Origin: CBDHFQ01 sp965262565
GTDB taxonomy: Bacteria > Bacteroidota > Bacteroidia > J057
Reading direction: 5' to 3'
Assembly: GCA_965262565.1 (NCBI GenBank)
Contig: CBDHFQ010000036.1
Location: 1-64,000, forward strand
Length of the DNA: 64,000 nt
Under the pieces are notes generated by a model, which was not told the origin of the DNA, made no database searches, and was given only the letters and a program-made list of their open reading frames with translations. Position 1 is the first letter of the stretch, and each line of letters begins with the position of its first letter. Below, piece by piece: positions 25,728 to 33,918 of this stretch. A program made the position numbers and the translations under genes.

Positions 25728-27728
25728 ATGGATGCTTCTCCTAATACGCCACTTCCTTCCAAATTATGGGAACCCAGCGATGAATTTCGATCAAATACCA
25801 GATTGATACATTATATGACATGGCTGTCAAAGTCACATAATCTGCATTTTACAACCTATGATGAATTGTGGGAATGGTCGACCAGCGAATTCCAATCCTT
25901 TTGGGAAAGTATGACCGAATATTTTGAAATTAATTTCCACCATCCATATAGTGCTATCAGCAGTGAAGATCCTATGCCAAATACCCGATGGTTTCCCGGA
26001 GCTACCTTAAATTATGCTGAGCATATATTCCGCCATGCAGATACACCCTCTCCGGCAATTATTTATACCTCGGAAGAAGGAACCATTCACGAAATGAGCT
26101 GGATAGAGTTAACAGTAGCAGTAGCAAGCATGGCAAATTATCTGACATCTCTTGGGATTGGAAAAGGAGACCGAGTAGTAGCTTTTATTCCCAATATTCC
26201 AGAAGCTACCATTGCTTTCCTGGCTTGCTGTTCACTAGGTGTTATTTGGTCCAGTTGTTCTCCCGATTTTGGTGCAGAAAGTGTAGTAGAACGGTTCCAA
26301 CAAATACATCCCTCCGCCTTAATCACTGTAGATGGATATCAATATAGAGGAAAGACACACGATAAAATTTCGACCGTCAAGCAAATTATAGATCAATTAC
26401 CTTCCCTCACCAAAGTTGTTTGTCTGGCACATCTTCAAAAAGATCTATCTGTATTTGTTGAAGGTGGTATTAGTTGGGAAACAATGATGGAGGAATACAG
26501 GAAAGAGACAATAGACTTTCTTCCAGTTCCATTTGATCATCCTATTTGGGTATTATTTTCTTCTGGGACAACAGGGATTCCCAAAGCCATTACCCATTCT
26601 CATGGTGGGGTATTATTAGAGCACTTAAAGTATCTGGCATTTCATAATGACGTACATCCGGGAGAACGTTTTTTTTGGTTTACGACTACGGGATGGATGA
26701 TGTGGAATTTTGTACAGGCAGCATTACTCGTGGGAGCCACCATCGTGTTATATGATGGACATCCAGGATATCCCAATTTAGACGTCCTATGGAAGATGGC
26801 CGAAGAGATAGGACTACATCATTTTGGTACAGGAGCCCCTTATTTAATCGCCTGTATGAAAAAATCCCTCTCCCCTAAAAGTAAATATCAACTTGATTCA
26901 TTGAAATCATTAAGTTCTACTGGATCTCCCTTGCCTCCTGAGACTTTTCATTGGGTATATCAAGAAGTTAAAGAAGATATTTGGCTGTGTTCAATGAGTG
27001 GAGGCACAGATGTTTGCACCGCATTTGTCGGAGGAGTTCCTATTGAAGCTGTGTATATGGGGGAAATTCAAAGAAGGGGGCTAGGTTGTTCTATGTATGC
27101 TTTTGATGATGAAGGGCAGGCTGTGATAGATGAAGTTGGAGAGATGGTTATCACTCGACCTATGCCATCTATGCCTATCTATTTCTGGAACGATCCCAAT
27201 AAAGAGCGATATATGTCTAGTTATTTTGATACTTATCCCGGAGTTTGGCGACATGGAGACTGGCTTCAAATTACCTCCAGGAATACGCTTATCATATTAG
27301 GCAGATCAGATGCTACTCTCAACAGACAAGGCGTGCGCATTGGTACAGCTGAAATATACAGAGCATTAAATTCTATCACTGCTATTCAGGATGCACTCAT
27401 CGTTAATCTGGAATTGCAAGGCGGAGATCACTATATGCCCCTGTTTGTTGTTTTGGAAAAGGATAAGCAGTTAAATGATACATTGATCCAACATATAAAA
27501 CAACATCTACGCGATACTTATTCTCCCAGGCATGTTCCGGATGAAATCATAGCGATACCCGACATTCCCTACACAATTAGCGGGAAAAAGTTGGAAGCCC
27601 CAGTGAAGAAAATATTGATGGGTAAATCTATAGAAAAGGCTGCTAACAGAGGAGCTATGAGAAATCCAGCATCCTTGAATTTTTTTATTAAATTCAGGGA
27701 GCAATTAAAGAGCGCAAAAAATATTTAA
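25728..27728 (+). CDS. acetoacetate--CoA ligase (acetoacetyl-CoA synthetase)
   Basis: A 666-aa ANL-superfamily enzyme that activates acetoacetate to acetoacetyl-CoA with ATP. The length and the extended N-terminal ACS-type domain (residues about 1-100, YDELWEWSTSEFQSFW) distinguish it from medium/long-chain synthetases. Motifs: ATP-binding loop LFSSGTTGIPKAI (about 280-292), WFTTTGWMMWN typical of acetoacetyl-CoA synthetases, SGGTDVCTAF, the hinge region HGDWLQI / LGRSDATLNRQGVRIG, and the catalytic Lys in ISGKKLEAPVKK near the C-terminus. It would serve ketone body or leucine/butyrate-derived acetoacetate use. The stop is followed almost directly by the DUF1080 gene. Confidence 0.93.
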   Translation: MDASPNTPLPSKLWEPSDEFRSNTRLIHYMTWLSKSHNLHFTTYDELWEWSTSEFQSFWESMTEYFEINFHHPYSAISSEDPMPNTRWFPGATLNYAEHIFRHADTPSPAIIYTSEEGTIHEMSWIELTVAVASMANYLTSLGIGKGDRVVAFIPNIPEATIAFLACCSLGVIWSSCSPDFGAESVVERFQQIHPSALITVDGYQYRGKTHDKISTVKQIIDQLPSLTKVVCLAHLQKDLSVFVEGGISWETMMEEYRKETIDFLPVPFDHPIWVLFSSGTTGIPKAITHSHGGVLLEHLKYLAFHNDVHPGERFFWFTTTGWMMWNFVQAALLVGATIVLYDGHPGYPNLDVLWKMAEEIGLHHFGTGAPYLIACMKKSLSPKSKYQLDSLKSLSSTGSPLPPETFHWVYQEVKEDIWLCSMSGGTDVCTAFVGGVPIEAVYMGEIQRRGLGCSMYAFDDEGQAVIDEVGEMVITRPMPSMPIYFWNDPNKERYMSSYFDTYPGVWRHGDWLQITSRNTLIILGRSDATLNRQGVRIGTAEIYRALNSITAIQDALIVNLELQGGDHYMPLFVVLEKDKQLNDTLIQHIKQHLRDTYSPRHVPDEIIAIPDIPYTISGKKLEAPVKKILMGKSIEKAANRGAMRNPASLNFFIKFREQLKSAKNI

Positions 27729-27780
27729 TTTGCATTTTCAGGTTTTTCATTCTTTCACACATTACTCCTACTCTACCCAA

Positions 27781-28686
27781 ATGAAATATCCAGTTATTTT
27801 TATTTGTCTCTCAGCATTATTCTTAAGTGTTTCCCTTATAGCCCCTGCTGATTCTTCGAAGGAAGAAGAGTGGATATCCCTCTTTAACGGAAAAGATCTC
27901 AGCCAATGGACCATCAAAATGGCAGGATATCCACCGAACGAAAATTATTTAGAGACTTTTGCCGTAGAAGATAGCATGATTCGCATTAAGTACGACCAGT
28001 ATAAAACCTTTGGCGATGCCTATGGCCATATGTACTACAAGCACCCATATTCCTACTATAAACTCCGATTTGAGTATCGATTTGTAGGAGAGCAAACCCC
28101 AGGAGGAGCCTCATGGAACGTAAGAAACAGCGGAATTATGTTACATTCCCAATCTGCTGAGAGTAATGAAATAGGCCAACATTTTCCCGTCTCTGTTGAG
28201 CTACAATTGTTGGGAGGATTAAATGAAGGCGAGCGAACTACCGCAAATGTATGTACTCCAGGAACTGCTGTTGTGATGGGAGATACGGTAAATTATCAGC
28301 ATTGTATCAGTTCCGCTTCTAAGACCTATCACGGAGATCAATGGGTTCATGCAGAAGCGGTTGTGTATGGAGGAGAATCTATGCAATTTATTGTCGAAGG
28401 AGATACGGTCTTACAATTTGAACAACCTCAGATAGGCGGCGGCTTTATTAGTCAAACTATGAATGGACAGGATTGGGATCAAATGGGCATTTTAAACGAT
28501 AAGGAAATGTGGATCTCAAAAGCAGGAGAAATATTAACCGAAGGGTATATCGCTTTACAAGCTGAGAGCCATCCTATCGATTTTAAACATCTCGAATTAT
28601 TACCTCTTTCTGGATGTATGGACCCCAAAGCAACGAATTATAAGTCCTATTATATCAAATCAGATTCGTCTTCATGCATTTATTAA
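27781..28686 (+). CDS. DUF1080 domain exported protein
   Basis: A 301-aa protein starting at ATG 27781 (MKYPVIFICLSALFLSVSL), which gives a clean signal peptide; the longer open frame starts at a TTG and lacks one. The DUF1080 fold runs from about residue 35 (EWISLFNGKDLSQWTIKM) to 280 (HPIDFKHLELL), with NSGIMLHSQSAE in the centre. The last 25 residues, SGCMDPKATNYK ending SSSCIY, match the short GC-DPxAxNY ... SCxY tail found at the ends or between domains of many Bacteroidota secreted proteins. Likely periplasmic or surface 3-keto-glycoside-type hydrolase or carbohydrate binder. It lies 52 bp after the synthetase gene; functional linkage is not evident. Confidence 0.88.
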   Translation: MKYPVIFICLSALFLSVSLIAPADSSKEEEWISLFNGKDLSQWTIKMAGYPPNENYLETFAVEDSMIRIKYDQYKTFGDAYGHMYYKHPYSYYKLRFEYRFVGEQTPGGASWNVRNSGIMLHSQSAESNEIGQHFPVSVELQLLGGLNEGERTTANVCTPGTAVVMGDTVNYQHCISSASKTYHGDQWVHAEAVVYGGESMQFIVEGDTVLQFEQPQIGGGFISQTMNGQDWDQMGILNDKEMWISKAGEILTEGYIALQAESHPIDFKHLELLPLSGCMDPKATNYKSYYIKSDSSSCIY

Positions 28687-28737
28687 TTATCTAAACATCT
28701 TGTTTGTCAGCTATTAGTATCATTCAACTGTCTCGTA

Positions 28738-29873
28738 ATGAAAGTATTAATTGCTCCTGACACATTTAAAGGTGCTGCTTCAGCAGTAGCTGTTGCCGAA
28801 GCGATTCGCAAAGGAATTCATCTTGTAGATGACAGCATAGATTGCCAATTACTCCCTTTAGCTGATGGAGGCGAAGGAACTGCAGAGATTTTGGTAAATT
28901 GTACGCATGGTCAATTATATTCTATCACCGTTAATGATCCTTTAGGAAGACCGATCCAAGCTTCATACGGTATCTCAGGAGACGGCAAAACTGCTTTTGT
29001 GGATATGGCTTCAGCTTCGGGCTTGACCTTGCTCCAGGAAGAGGAACGATCTGCCATGCATACTACAAGTATGGGGACAGGAACACTTCTTCTGGCAGCC
29101 CTTGACCAAGGAGTGGAACGACTGGTGATGGGTATAGGTGGTTCAGCGACGAATGATATGGGTATGGGTATGGCTAAGGCGTTAGGCTACCGTTTTTTGG
29201 ATGAAAAAGGGGAAGAGATATTTCCTACGGGATCAAATTTGGGAAAGGTTAGTCATATAGATGCTGCCCAGGTGTCCCCTCTGGTTAAGCAGGTATCTAT
29301 TACTATTGCCTGTGATGTGACGAATCCTTTATATGGAGAAGAGGGAGCAGCCTATGTATATGCGCGGCAGAAAGGGGCCACGGAGGCGGAGATCGAGGAA
29401 CTCGATCGGGGCATGCGAAGCATGGCGGCGGTGGTGGAGCGGGAGCTCGGCGTAGCCATAGCGGAGATGGCGGGAGCCGGCGCAGCCGGCGGGATGGGGG
29501 GCGGAGCTGTAGCATTTTTAGGCGCAGAGCTCAAGCATGGAATGCATATGATTGGAGAAATAACTCAAGCTGGAAGAGCAAATTGCCAAAGCAGACTTAG
29601 TTATTACTGGAGAAGGTAACATAGACGAACAAACCATTCCACGGAAAAGTGATAAAAGGCATTTGCGACATAGCGAAGAAAAAAAATGTACCGGTAGCAG
29701 CTTTGTGTGGAACGCTCTCAGCAGATTTTTACCTTCTGCAGCAACTTGGCTTAACTTACGCTTCTTCTATTTTAACCAGCCCCATGACCTTAGCTAAGGC
29801 CATGGAAAATACAGAAAAGGCGCTAACAGAAAGTAGCGCCCAGTTGATCAAATTATTTCTTAGGTCGATATAA
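28738..29873 (+). pseudogene. glycerate kinase gene interrupted by two single-base frameshifts
   Basis: Glycerate kinase type 1 (glycerate to phosphoglycerate). The first frame (28738-29619) shows the N-terminal ILIAPDTFKGAASA-like motif (here MKVLIAPDTFKG), PLADGGEGTAE, and MGIGGSATNDMGMG. It then runs out of frame at about 29567, where the frame one base on reads LEEQIAKADLVITGEGNIDE. A second extra base near 29639-29640 moves to a third frame, HGKVIKGICDIAKKKNVPV, which continues to 29873. Removing one base at each place gives 377 aa, the normal family length, so the protein is otherwise complete. Either the gene is recently inactivated or the assembly has two base errors. A 150-bp patch of 72 percent GC lies just before the first lesion. 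Confidence 0.88.
29361..29510 (+). other. 150-bp GC-rich patch inside the glycerate kinase gene
   Basis: By direct count 108 of 150 bases are G or C (72 percent), while flanking coding DNA is visibly AT-rich. Codons switch to GCG/GAG/GGC-rich choices, encoding an Ala/Gly/Glu-rich stretch (AEIEELDRGMRSMAAVVERE) that fits the family. It may be a short gene-conversion tract from a high-GC donor. Confidence 0.7.
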
Positions 29874-29930
29874 TTAATATAGTGATTTAACAAGCTGGAA
29901 TTTCCACATTGGCACAACTCATCTTCCTCT

Positions 29931-30269
29931 TTATTTCATATCCAAATTTCCTACAATAAGATTAAAAATAGCTAATACGATGACAAAAATAATAGCCTGA
30001 AAAAGTCCTCCCACCGCAAATCCAGGAACGATATACGCTGCTAACATAACCATGAGTCCATTGATCACTAGTAAAAATAATCCAAAGGTGATAAATGTAA
30101 CGGGTAGGGTAATAATGGTGATGAGCGGTTTGATGGTCCAATTAACTATGCCCAGAACCATAGCCGCAATAATAGCTGATACATAATTAGCAACAAATAC
30201 GCCCTGAAGTAAATAAGCAGCTACATAAATGAGTACTGCGTTCAATAAAATGGAAATGAGTAATCGCAT
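29931..30269 (-). CDS. phage holin family 4 / YvlD-like membrane protein
   Basis: A 112-aa integral membrane protein with four predicted hydrophobic segments (LLISILLNAVLIYVAAYLL, AIIAAMVLGIVNWTIKPLI, TFGLFLLVINGLMVMLAAYI, FQAIIFVIVLAIFNLIVGN). The NWTIKPLITIITLP loop between helices 2 and 3 is the signature of the 'phage holin family 4' (DUF360/YvlD) group, which despite the name is a common chromosomal membrane protein. No lysin is nearby. It precedes nothing in its own direction and lies 76 bp after the DUF4230 gene, so the two may be co-transcribed. Confidence 0.85.
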   Translation of the reverse strand: MRLLISILLNAVLIYVAAYLLQGVFVANYVSAIIAAMVLGIVNWTIKPLITIITLPVTFITFGLFLLVINGLMVMLAAYIVPGFAVGGLFQAIIFVIVLAIFNLIVGNLDMK

Positions 30270-30345
30270 AAATGATAATAATAGTTTTCTACACTTAGCT
30301 TATTGTACGATAAATCTAACAAATAGATCAATCATAGGTATTTTC

Positions 30346-30993
30346 TTAGTCCTTATTCACCACTGGTACGGGATCGGCAAAATGAACAATAAGTTGTTTC
30401 CCCGAAAAGGGCGTTAAATATGAAGGAAGCATTTCCTTAGCCTGTAATTTAGTTTCCTCCAAAATGTGAGATTCCCTGGCAGAAGTAAGTATTTCCTCCT
30501 CCGCAGCTTTATAGGCATCATCAACTATCTCCGCCATTTCAAACAGCGTAAATCTGGTGTAAAGCACTTTCGATTTTTCATGATCAACTTTAGCATAACA
30601 GATCTCAGGTTCAGGTAATTGGATGAAAACAGTATCCTCCTGAACGAATATATCATCATCCTTTATGTCTCGAAAGTCAATACAACCCACAGCTTCTCCG
30701 TAGGCAAATAATCTTACCTCCGGATCAGGAAACCATTCCCTTACCACTTCATGAGAAACTAGATTCTGAAACTGGTATTTTACTAACTCCATTTTTCCCA
30801 ACGATTCTATCTTATCTCTAATAACAGAATGTGTTTCTAACACTAAAGGTTTTTCTTTACCTTTATTAGCATAGATCAAATAGGCCAATGCAAACCCCAA
30901 TCCGAAGCTAATCATAGTCCTCCAAATGCTTTTTGACATGGAACGATTTGGGGGATTCACATTTTCGTCATATTTTTTATCTTCAGAAGCCAT
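30346..30993 (-). CDS. DUF4230 domain membrane-anchored protein
   Basis: A 215-aa protein with one N-terminal transmembrane helix (residues about 24-42, TMISFGLGFALAYLIYA) and an extracytoplasmic DUF4230 domain. Typical features are VIRDKIESLGKMELVKYQF near residue 60, the VGCIDFRDIKDDDIFVQEDTVFIQLPEPEI strand-turn pattern, and a C-terminal helix rich in Ala/Glu. Function of DUF4230 is not known. It is divergent from the trypsin-like gene, with only 32 bp between the two starts, so the promoters must overlap the coding ends. Confidence 0.8.
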   Translation of the reverse strand: MASEDKKYDENVNPPNRSMSKSIWRTMISFGLGFALAYLIYANKGKEKPLVLETHSVIRDKIESLGKMELVKYQFQNLVSHEVVREWFPDPEVRLFAYGEAVGCIDFRDIKDDDIFVQEDTVFIQLPEPEICYAKVDHEKSKVLYTRFTLFEMAEIVDDAYKAAEEEILTSARESHILEETKLQAKEMLPSYLTPFSGKQLIVHFADPVPVVNKD

Positions 30994-31025
30994 TTTACGG
31001 ATTATTTGCTACTATATACTAGGTG

Positions 31026-33785
31026 ATGAGACGAATAGATTCCAATTTACCCAGATTATTCCTTTTCACAGGAATTTTCCTCCTGAATGTCAATACATAT
31101 CTTCAAGCCCAACCTTCCCTTTGGGAATCTCATCTCATCATTGGAGGAGAAACCACCTTGATCAATGAAGTTCCCTGGCAAGCAGCCATCAGTCTAAGTG
31201 ATTCCACAGATTTATCATCCAGTCAATTTTGCGGAGGAGCTATTCTTGATCAGATATGGATATTAACTACTGCCAGTTGTGTCATAGGATTTAGGCCTGA
31301 AGAGTTAAAAGTTACTGTTGGAGTTACCAGTCTTTCCGCGGATAGTGGATATTCTTCCTCCATTACGCAGATCATTATTCATCCCGATTTTGAATTAGGT
31401 TCCTTTGACCATGATATAGCCCTGCTACGTATGGCTGATCCTATCAATCCCTCCTTTCCTAATGCCGAACCGATTCAGTTTGCTACGATGGCAGAAGCAG
31501 ATTCGGGATTAGATCGTCCGGGACTTACCGCTAATATCTCTGGATGGGGATGGATAGATAATGAAGGAACCCTTCCTGACAGTTTGCAATCCGTAGATGT
31601 GGACATTATTTCCCTGACCCGCGCTCAGGAAGGATATGAGATTGCGTTAACGGAAAGGATGTTAGCTGCAGGAGATTCTGTAAATGGAAATGCAGATGCA
31701 TGTGTAGGTGATAGTGGAGGCCCATTGACTGTGTTTGATTCGGCCAATGAAGAACATATCCTCATCGGATTAGCCAGCTTTGGAAGTGGGGCAGGATGTG
31801 GATTAGTTGACAGGCCTTCTATTTACACCAGAGTAGCTTTTTTTGAAGATTGGATCAGGGAACAAACAAAGATTGGGTTAACTGCTATTCCATTTGCTAT
31901 CAGAGATATAGGAATTATTGAGTTTAGGTCTTCGATAGATAGTACTGAAGTGATTTGTTCCAATGATGATTCCATTAGCTTGAATTTCTCTACCCAACTC
32001 CTCATAGAAAATGCAGGATTGGAAACCATTACCTCCTTTACGCTAACTTTTTTCGCCAGAACAGCATTAGAAGAAGATACAGTACTGGCTGTAAATAACA
32101 TCTCTTTAGCCGAACCCCTCCTCAGTAGAGCTTCCCGCATGTTGGATTCCATTTCATTCAACCTGCCTCCTCGATATTCTACCTTTTTAGTGAGAGCAAG
32201 CATCCCCAATGAACTGCCAGACCTTAACATAACAAATGATACCGCCTTCTTTGACATTGTTACTCAAGAAGGGTTTCCCGTTACCTTTGTGTTACAAACA
32301 GATTTCAATCCACAAGACAATTTTTGGTTTATTTTTAAAGATGATGGAGATCCATTTTCAGAATTAATCCATATAGGAAATAATGGCAACCCTTATGATC
32401 TTCCAGAAACTACTTTTTCTGAGACAGTATGTCTTCCTGCAGGTGATTATACTTTCATCATTGAGGATCAAAATTTTGATGGCATAAGTGCTCCGGGGGG
32501 ATTTGACTTTTTTGTCTCCTCCGACAGCGGTGAGTTCAGCATTCTGGATGATGGAGAAGAGTTTTTCTTCGAGCGCACCATTTCGTTTAGCTTACCCTTT
32601 AAACCGGTGTTCGATGGACAACTCAATTTATTGACTTCATTGGCAGATACGATCATTTCTTGCGATGGAAGCATTCCTATCATTGCTCAAATCCAGAATA
32701 ATGGAAATATTCCTATTAATGCTTCTATCCTAAGTATTCTGTCAGCAGATTCCCTATTATTTCAACAAACCTTTTCTTCTTCTATCTTTCCGGGAATACG
32801 GGAGGTTATTGAGTTGTCTTTAGTTCCTCCAGATAGTATTTCTGACATAAACATTCTATTCGAGTTCGTACATGAAAGTGGATCTATCATTTTATCAGAC
32901 ACTATTAGCATTAATCGGTCTTTCGCTATTTCTCCTCCTAAAAAATTAGTGCCAGCCTTTCTGGAACTTCAATCTGATTTTTTTCCAGAAGAAAATTCCT
33001 GGAGAATTACCGATGAGAATGGGATCATTCTTGATGGAGCGCTTACCTTAGGGCTTCCAGAAACTAATACAATTGATTCCTTATGTCTCAACGAAGGATG
33101 TTATACTTTTTTTATTGAAGACCTAGCTGGAGACGGCCTCTTTCAAGTGCAAGATTCAGTGGTTCAGGTGACCTTGGCAGATACTACGGAAGTATTTTCT
33201 ATAGGACCTGACTTTGGGTTTGGTGCCAGAGAACCTTTTTGCCTGTTATCAACTCCTACGAATTTGACAGTTAGCATGGGAGATGGAGTAAGTGGGATCA
33301 TGCTTAACTGGAACGATGAATCTAATTTGGAAGAAGGATATCTTATCGAGCGAACAGGGCCAGATAGTGGAACAGCAGACATCTTTTTTGCTCCACAAAA
33401 TGCAACCCAATTCATCGATACGACTTCATTTACTAACACCAATGTAGCTTACGTAGTCAGAGCTTTTCTGGATCCATATGTTTCGGCTGCAAGTAATCAG
33501 GCGACCATTGAAATTACTACTGCTCATACATCGAGCATCTCGTCAGAGATTAATATTTATCCTAATCCGGTAGAGGATGTAATTGTATTGGAATGGAATA
33601 ATACGGGAACTTTTGTTCCTCAGGCAATACATATTTTTTCTCTTTGGGGTCAATTACGCTATACTAAGCCATTGCTAGGCACAAGATCGTCTACATTTGA
33701 TGTGAGTTTTCTTGAAAAGGGCTACTATCTTCTAAAACTTGATACAAATCAAGGTAGCTTCTATCAAAAAATTCTAAAAAATTAA
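31026..33785 (+). CDS. trypsin-fold secreted protein with T9SS tail; catalytic His replaced by Ser
   Basis: A 919-aa exported protein from ATG 31026. Signal peptide 1-29; chymotrypsin-fold domain about 38-280 starting IIGGETTLINEVPWQAAI; then beta-sandwich regions, a fibronectin type III-like part (LTVSMGDGVSGIMLNWND, about 755-840), and a T9SS type A sorting domain (INIYPNPVEDVIVLEW to IL KN). In the protease domain the Asp (DHDIALLRM, Asp130) and Ser (GDSGGPL, Ser230) are present and the paired Cys are kept. The His motif, normally TAAHC, reads TTASC, so Ser84 (AGT) replaces the His. It is therefore likely a non-peptidase or a very weak one, probably a surface adhesin or decoy. The codon change is a plain substitution; the rest of the frame is intact. 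Confidence 0.9.
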   Translation: MRRIDSNLPRLFLFTGIFLLNVNTYLQAQPSLWESHLIIGGETTLINEVPWQAAISLSDSTDLSSSQFCGGAILDQIWILTTASCVIGFRPEELKVTVGVTSLSADSGYSSSITQIIIHPDFELGSFDHDIALLRMADPINPSFPNAEPIQFATMAEADSGLDRPGLTANISGWGWIDNEGTLPDSLQSVDVDIISLTRAQEGYEIALTERMLAAGDSVNGNADACVGDSGGPLTVFDSANEEHILIGLASFGSGAGCGLVDRPSIYTRVAFFEDWIREQTKIGLTAIPFAIRDIGIIEFRSSIDSTEVICSNDDSISLNFSTQLLIENAGLETITSFTLTFFARTALEEDTVLAVNNISLAEPLLSRASRMLDSISFNLPPRYSTFLVRASIPNELPDLNITNDTAFFDIVTQEGFPVTFVLQTDFNPQDNFWFIFKDDGDPFSELIHIGNNGNPYDLPETTFSETVCLPAGDYTFIIEDQNFDGISAPGGFDFFVSSDSGEFSILDDGEEFFFERTISFSLPFKPVFDGQLNLLTSLADTIISCDGSIPIIAQIQNNGNIPINASILSILSADSLLFQQTFSSSIFPGIREVIELSLVPPDSISDINILFEFVHESGSIILSDTISINRSFAISPPKKLVPAFLELQSDFFPEENSWRITDENGIILDGALTLGLPETNTIDSLCLNEGCYTFFIEDLAGDGLFQVQDSVVQVTLADTTEVFSIGPDFGFGAREPFCLLSTPTNLTVSMGDGVSGIMLNWNDESNLEEGYLIERTGPDSGTADIFFAPQNATQFIDTTSFTNTNVAYVVRAFLDPYVSAASNQATIEITTAHTSSISSEINIYPNPVEDVIVLEWNNTGTFVPQAIHIFSLWGQLRYTKPLLGTRSSTFDVSFLEKGYYLLKLDTNQGSFYQKILKN

Positions 33786-33835
33786 TCTTTGTTCTATGTA
33801 CCTTCATCAGTAGAAGCATTCTCGAAATAACTCAT

Positions 33836-33870
33836 AAAAAAGGAGCTATCTTTTCTATTAAGACAGCTCC
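33836..33870 (-). terminator. Rho-independent terminator of the PD40/beta-barrel gene
   Basis: On the minus strand, GGAGCTGTCTT pairs with AAGATAGCTCC (one mismatch) over a 7-base loop and is followed by TTTTTT. It lies 48 bp beyond the stop of the 33919-36996 gene. It also separates that gene from the convergent trypsin-fold gene. Confidence 0.75.
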
Positions 33871-33918
33871 TAAACACATTACCATTCACCACCTAAAATC
33901 CTCTTGTTACATATATAT

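Noticed and set aside
29303..29534. Overlapping Pro/Arg- and Ala/Ser-rich minus-strand ORFs in the glycerate kinase gene
   Set aside because: Shadows caused by the GC-rich patch, which lowers stop-codon frequency in all frames.
29931..30269. Prophage lysis gene (holin)
   Set aside because: The holin-family name is historical; no lysin or other phage genes are adjacent.
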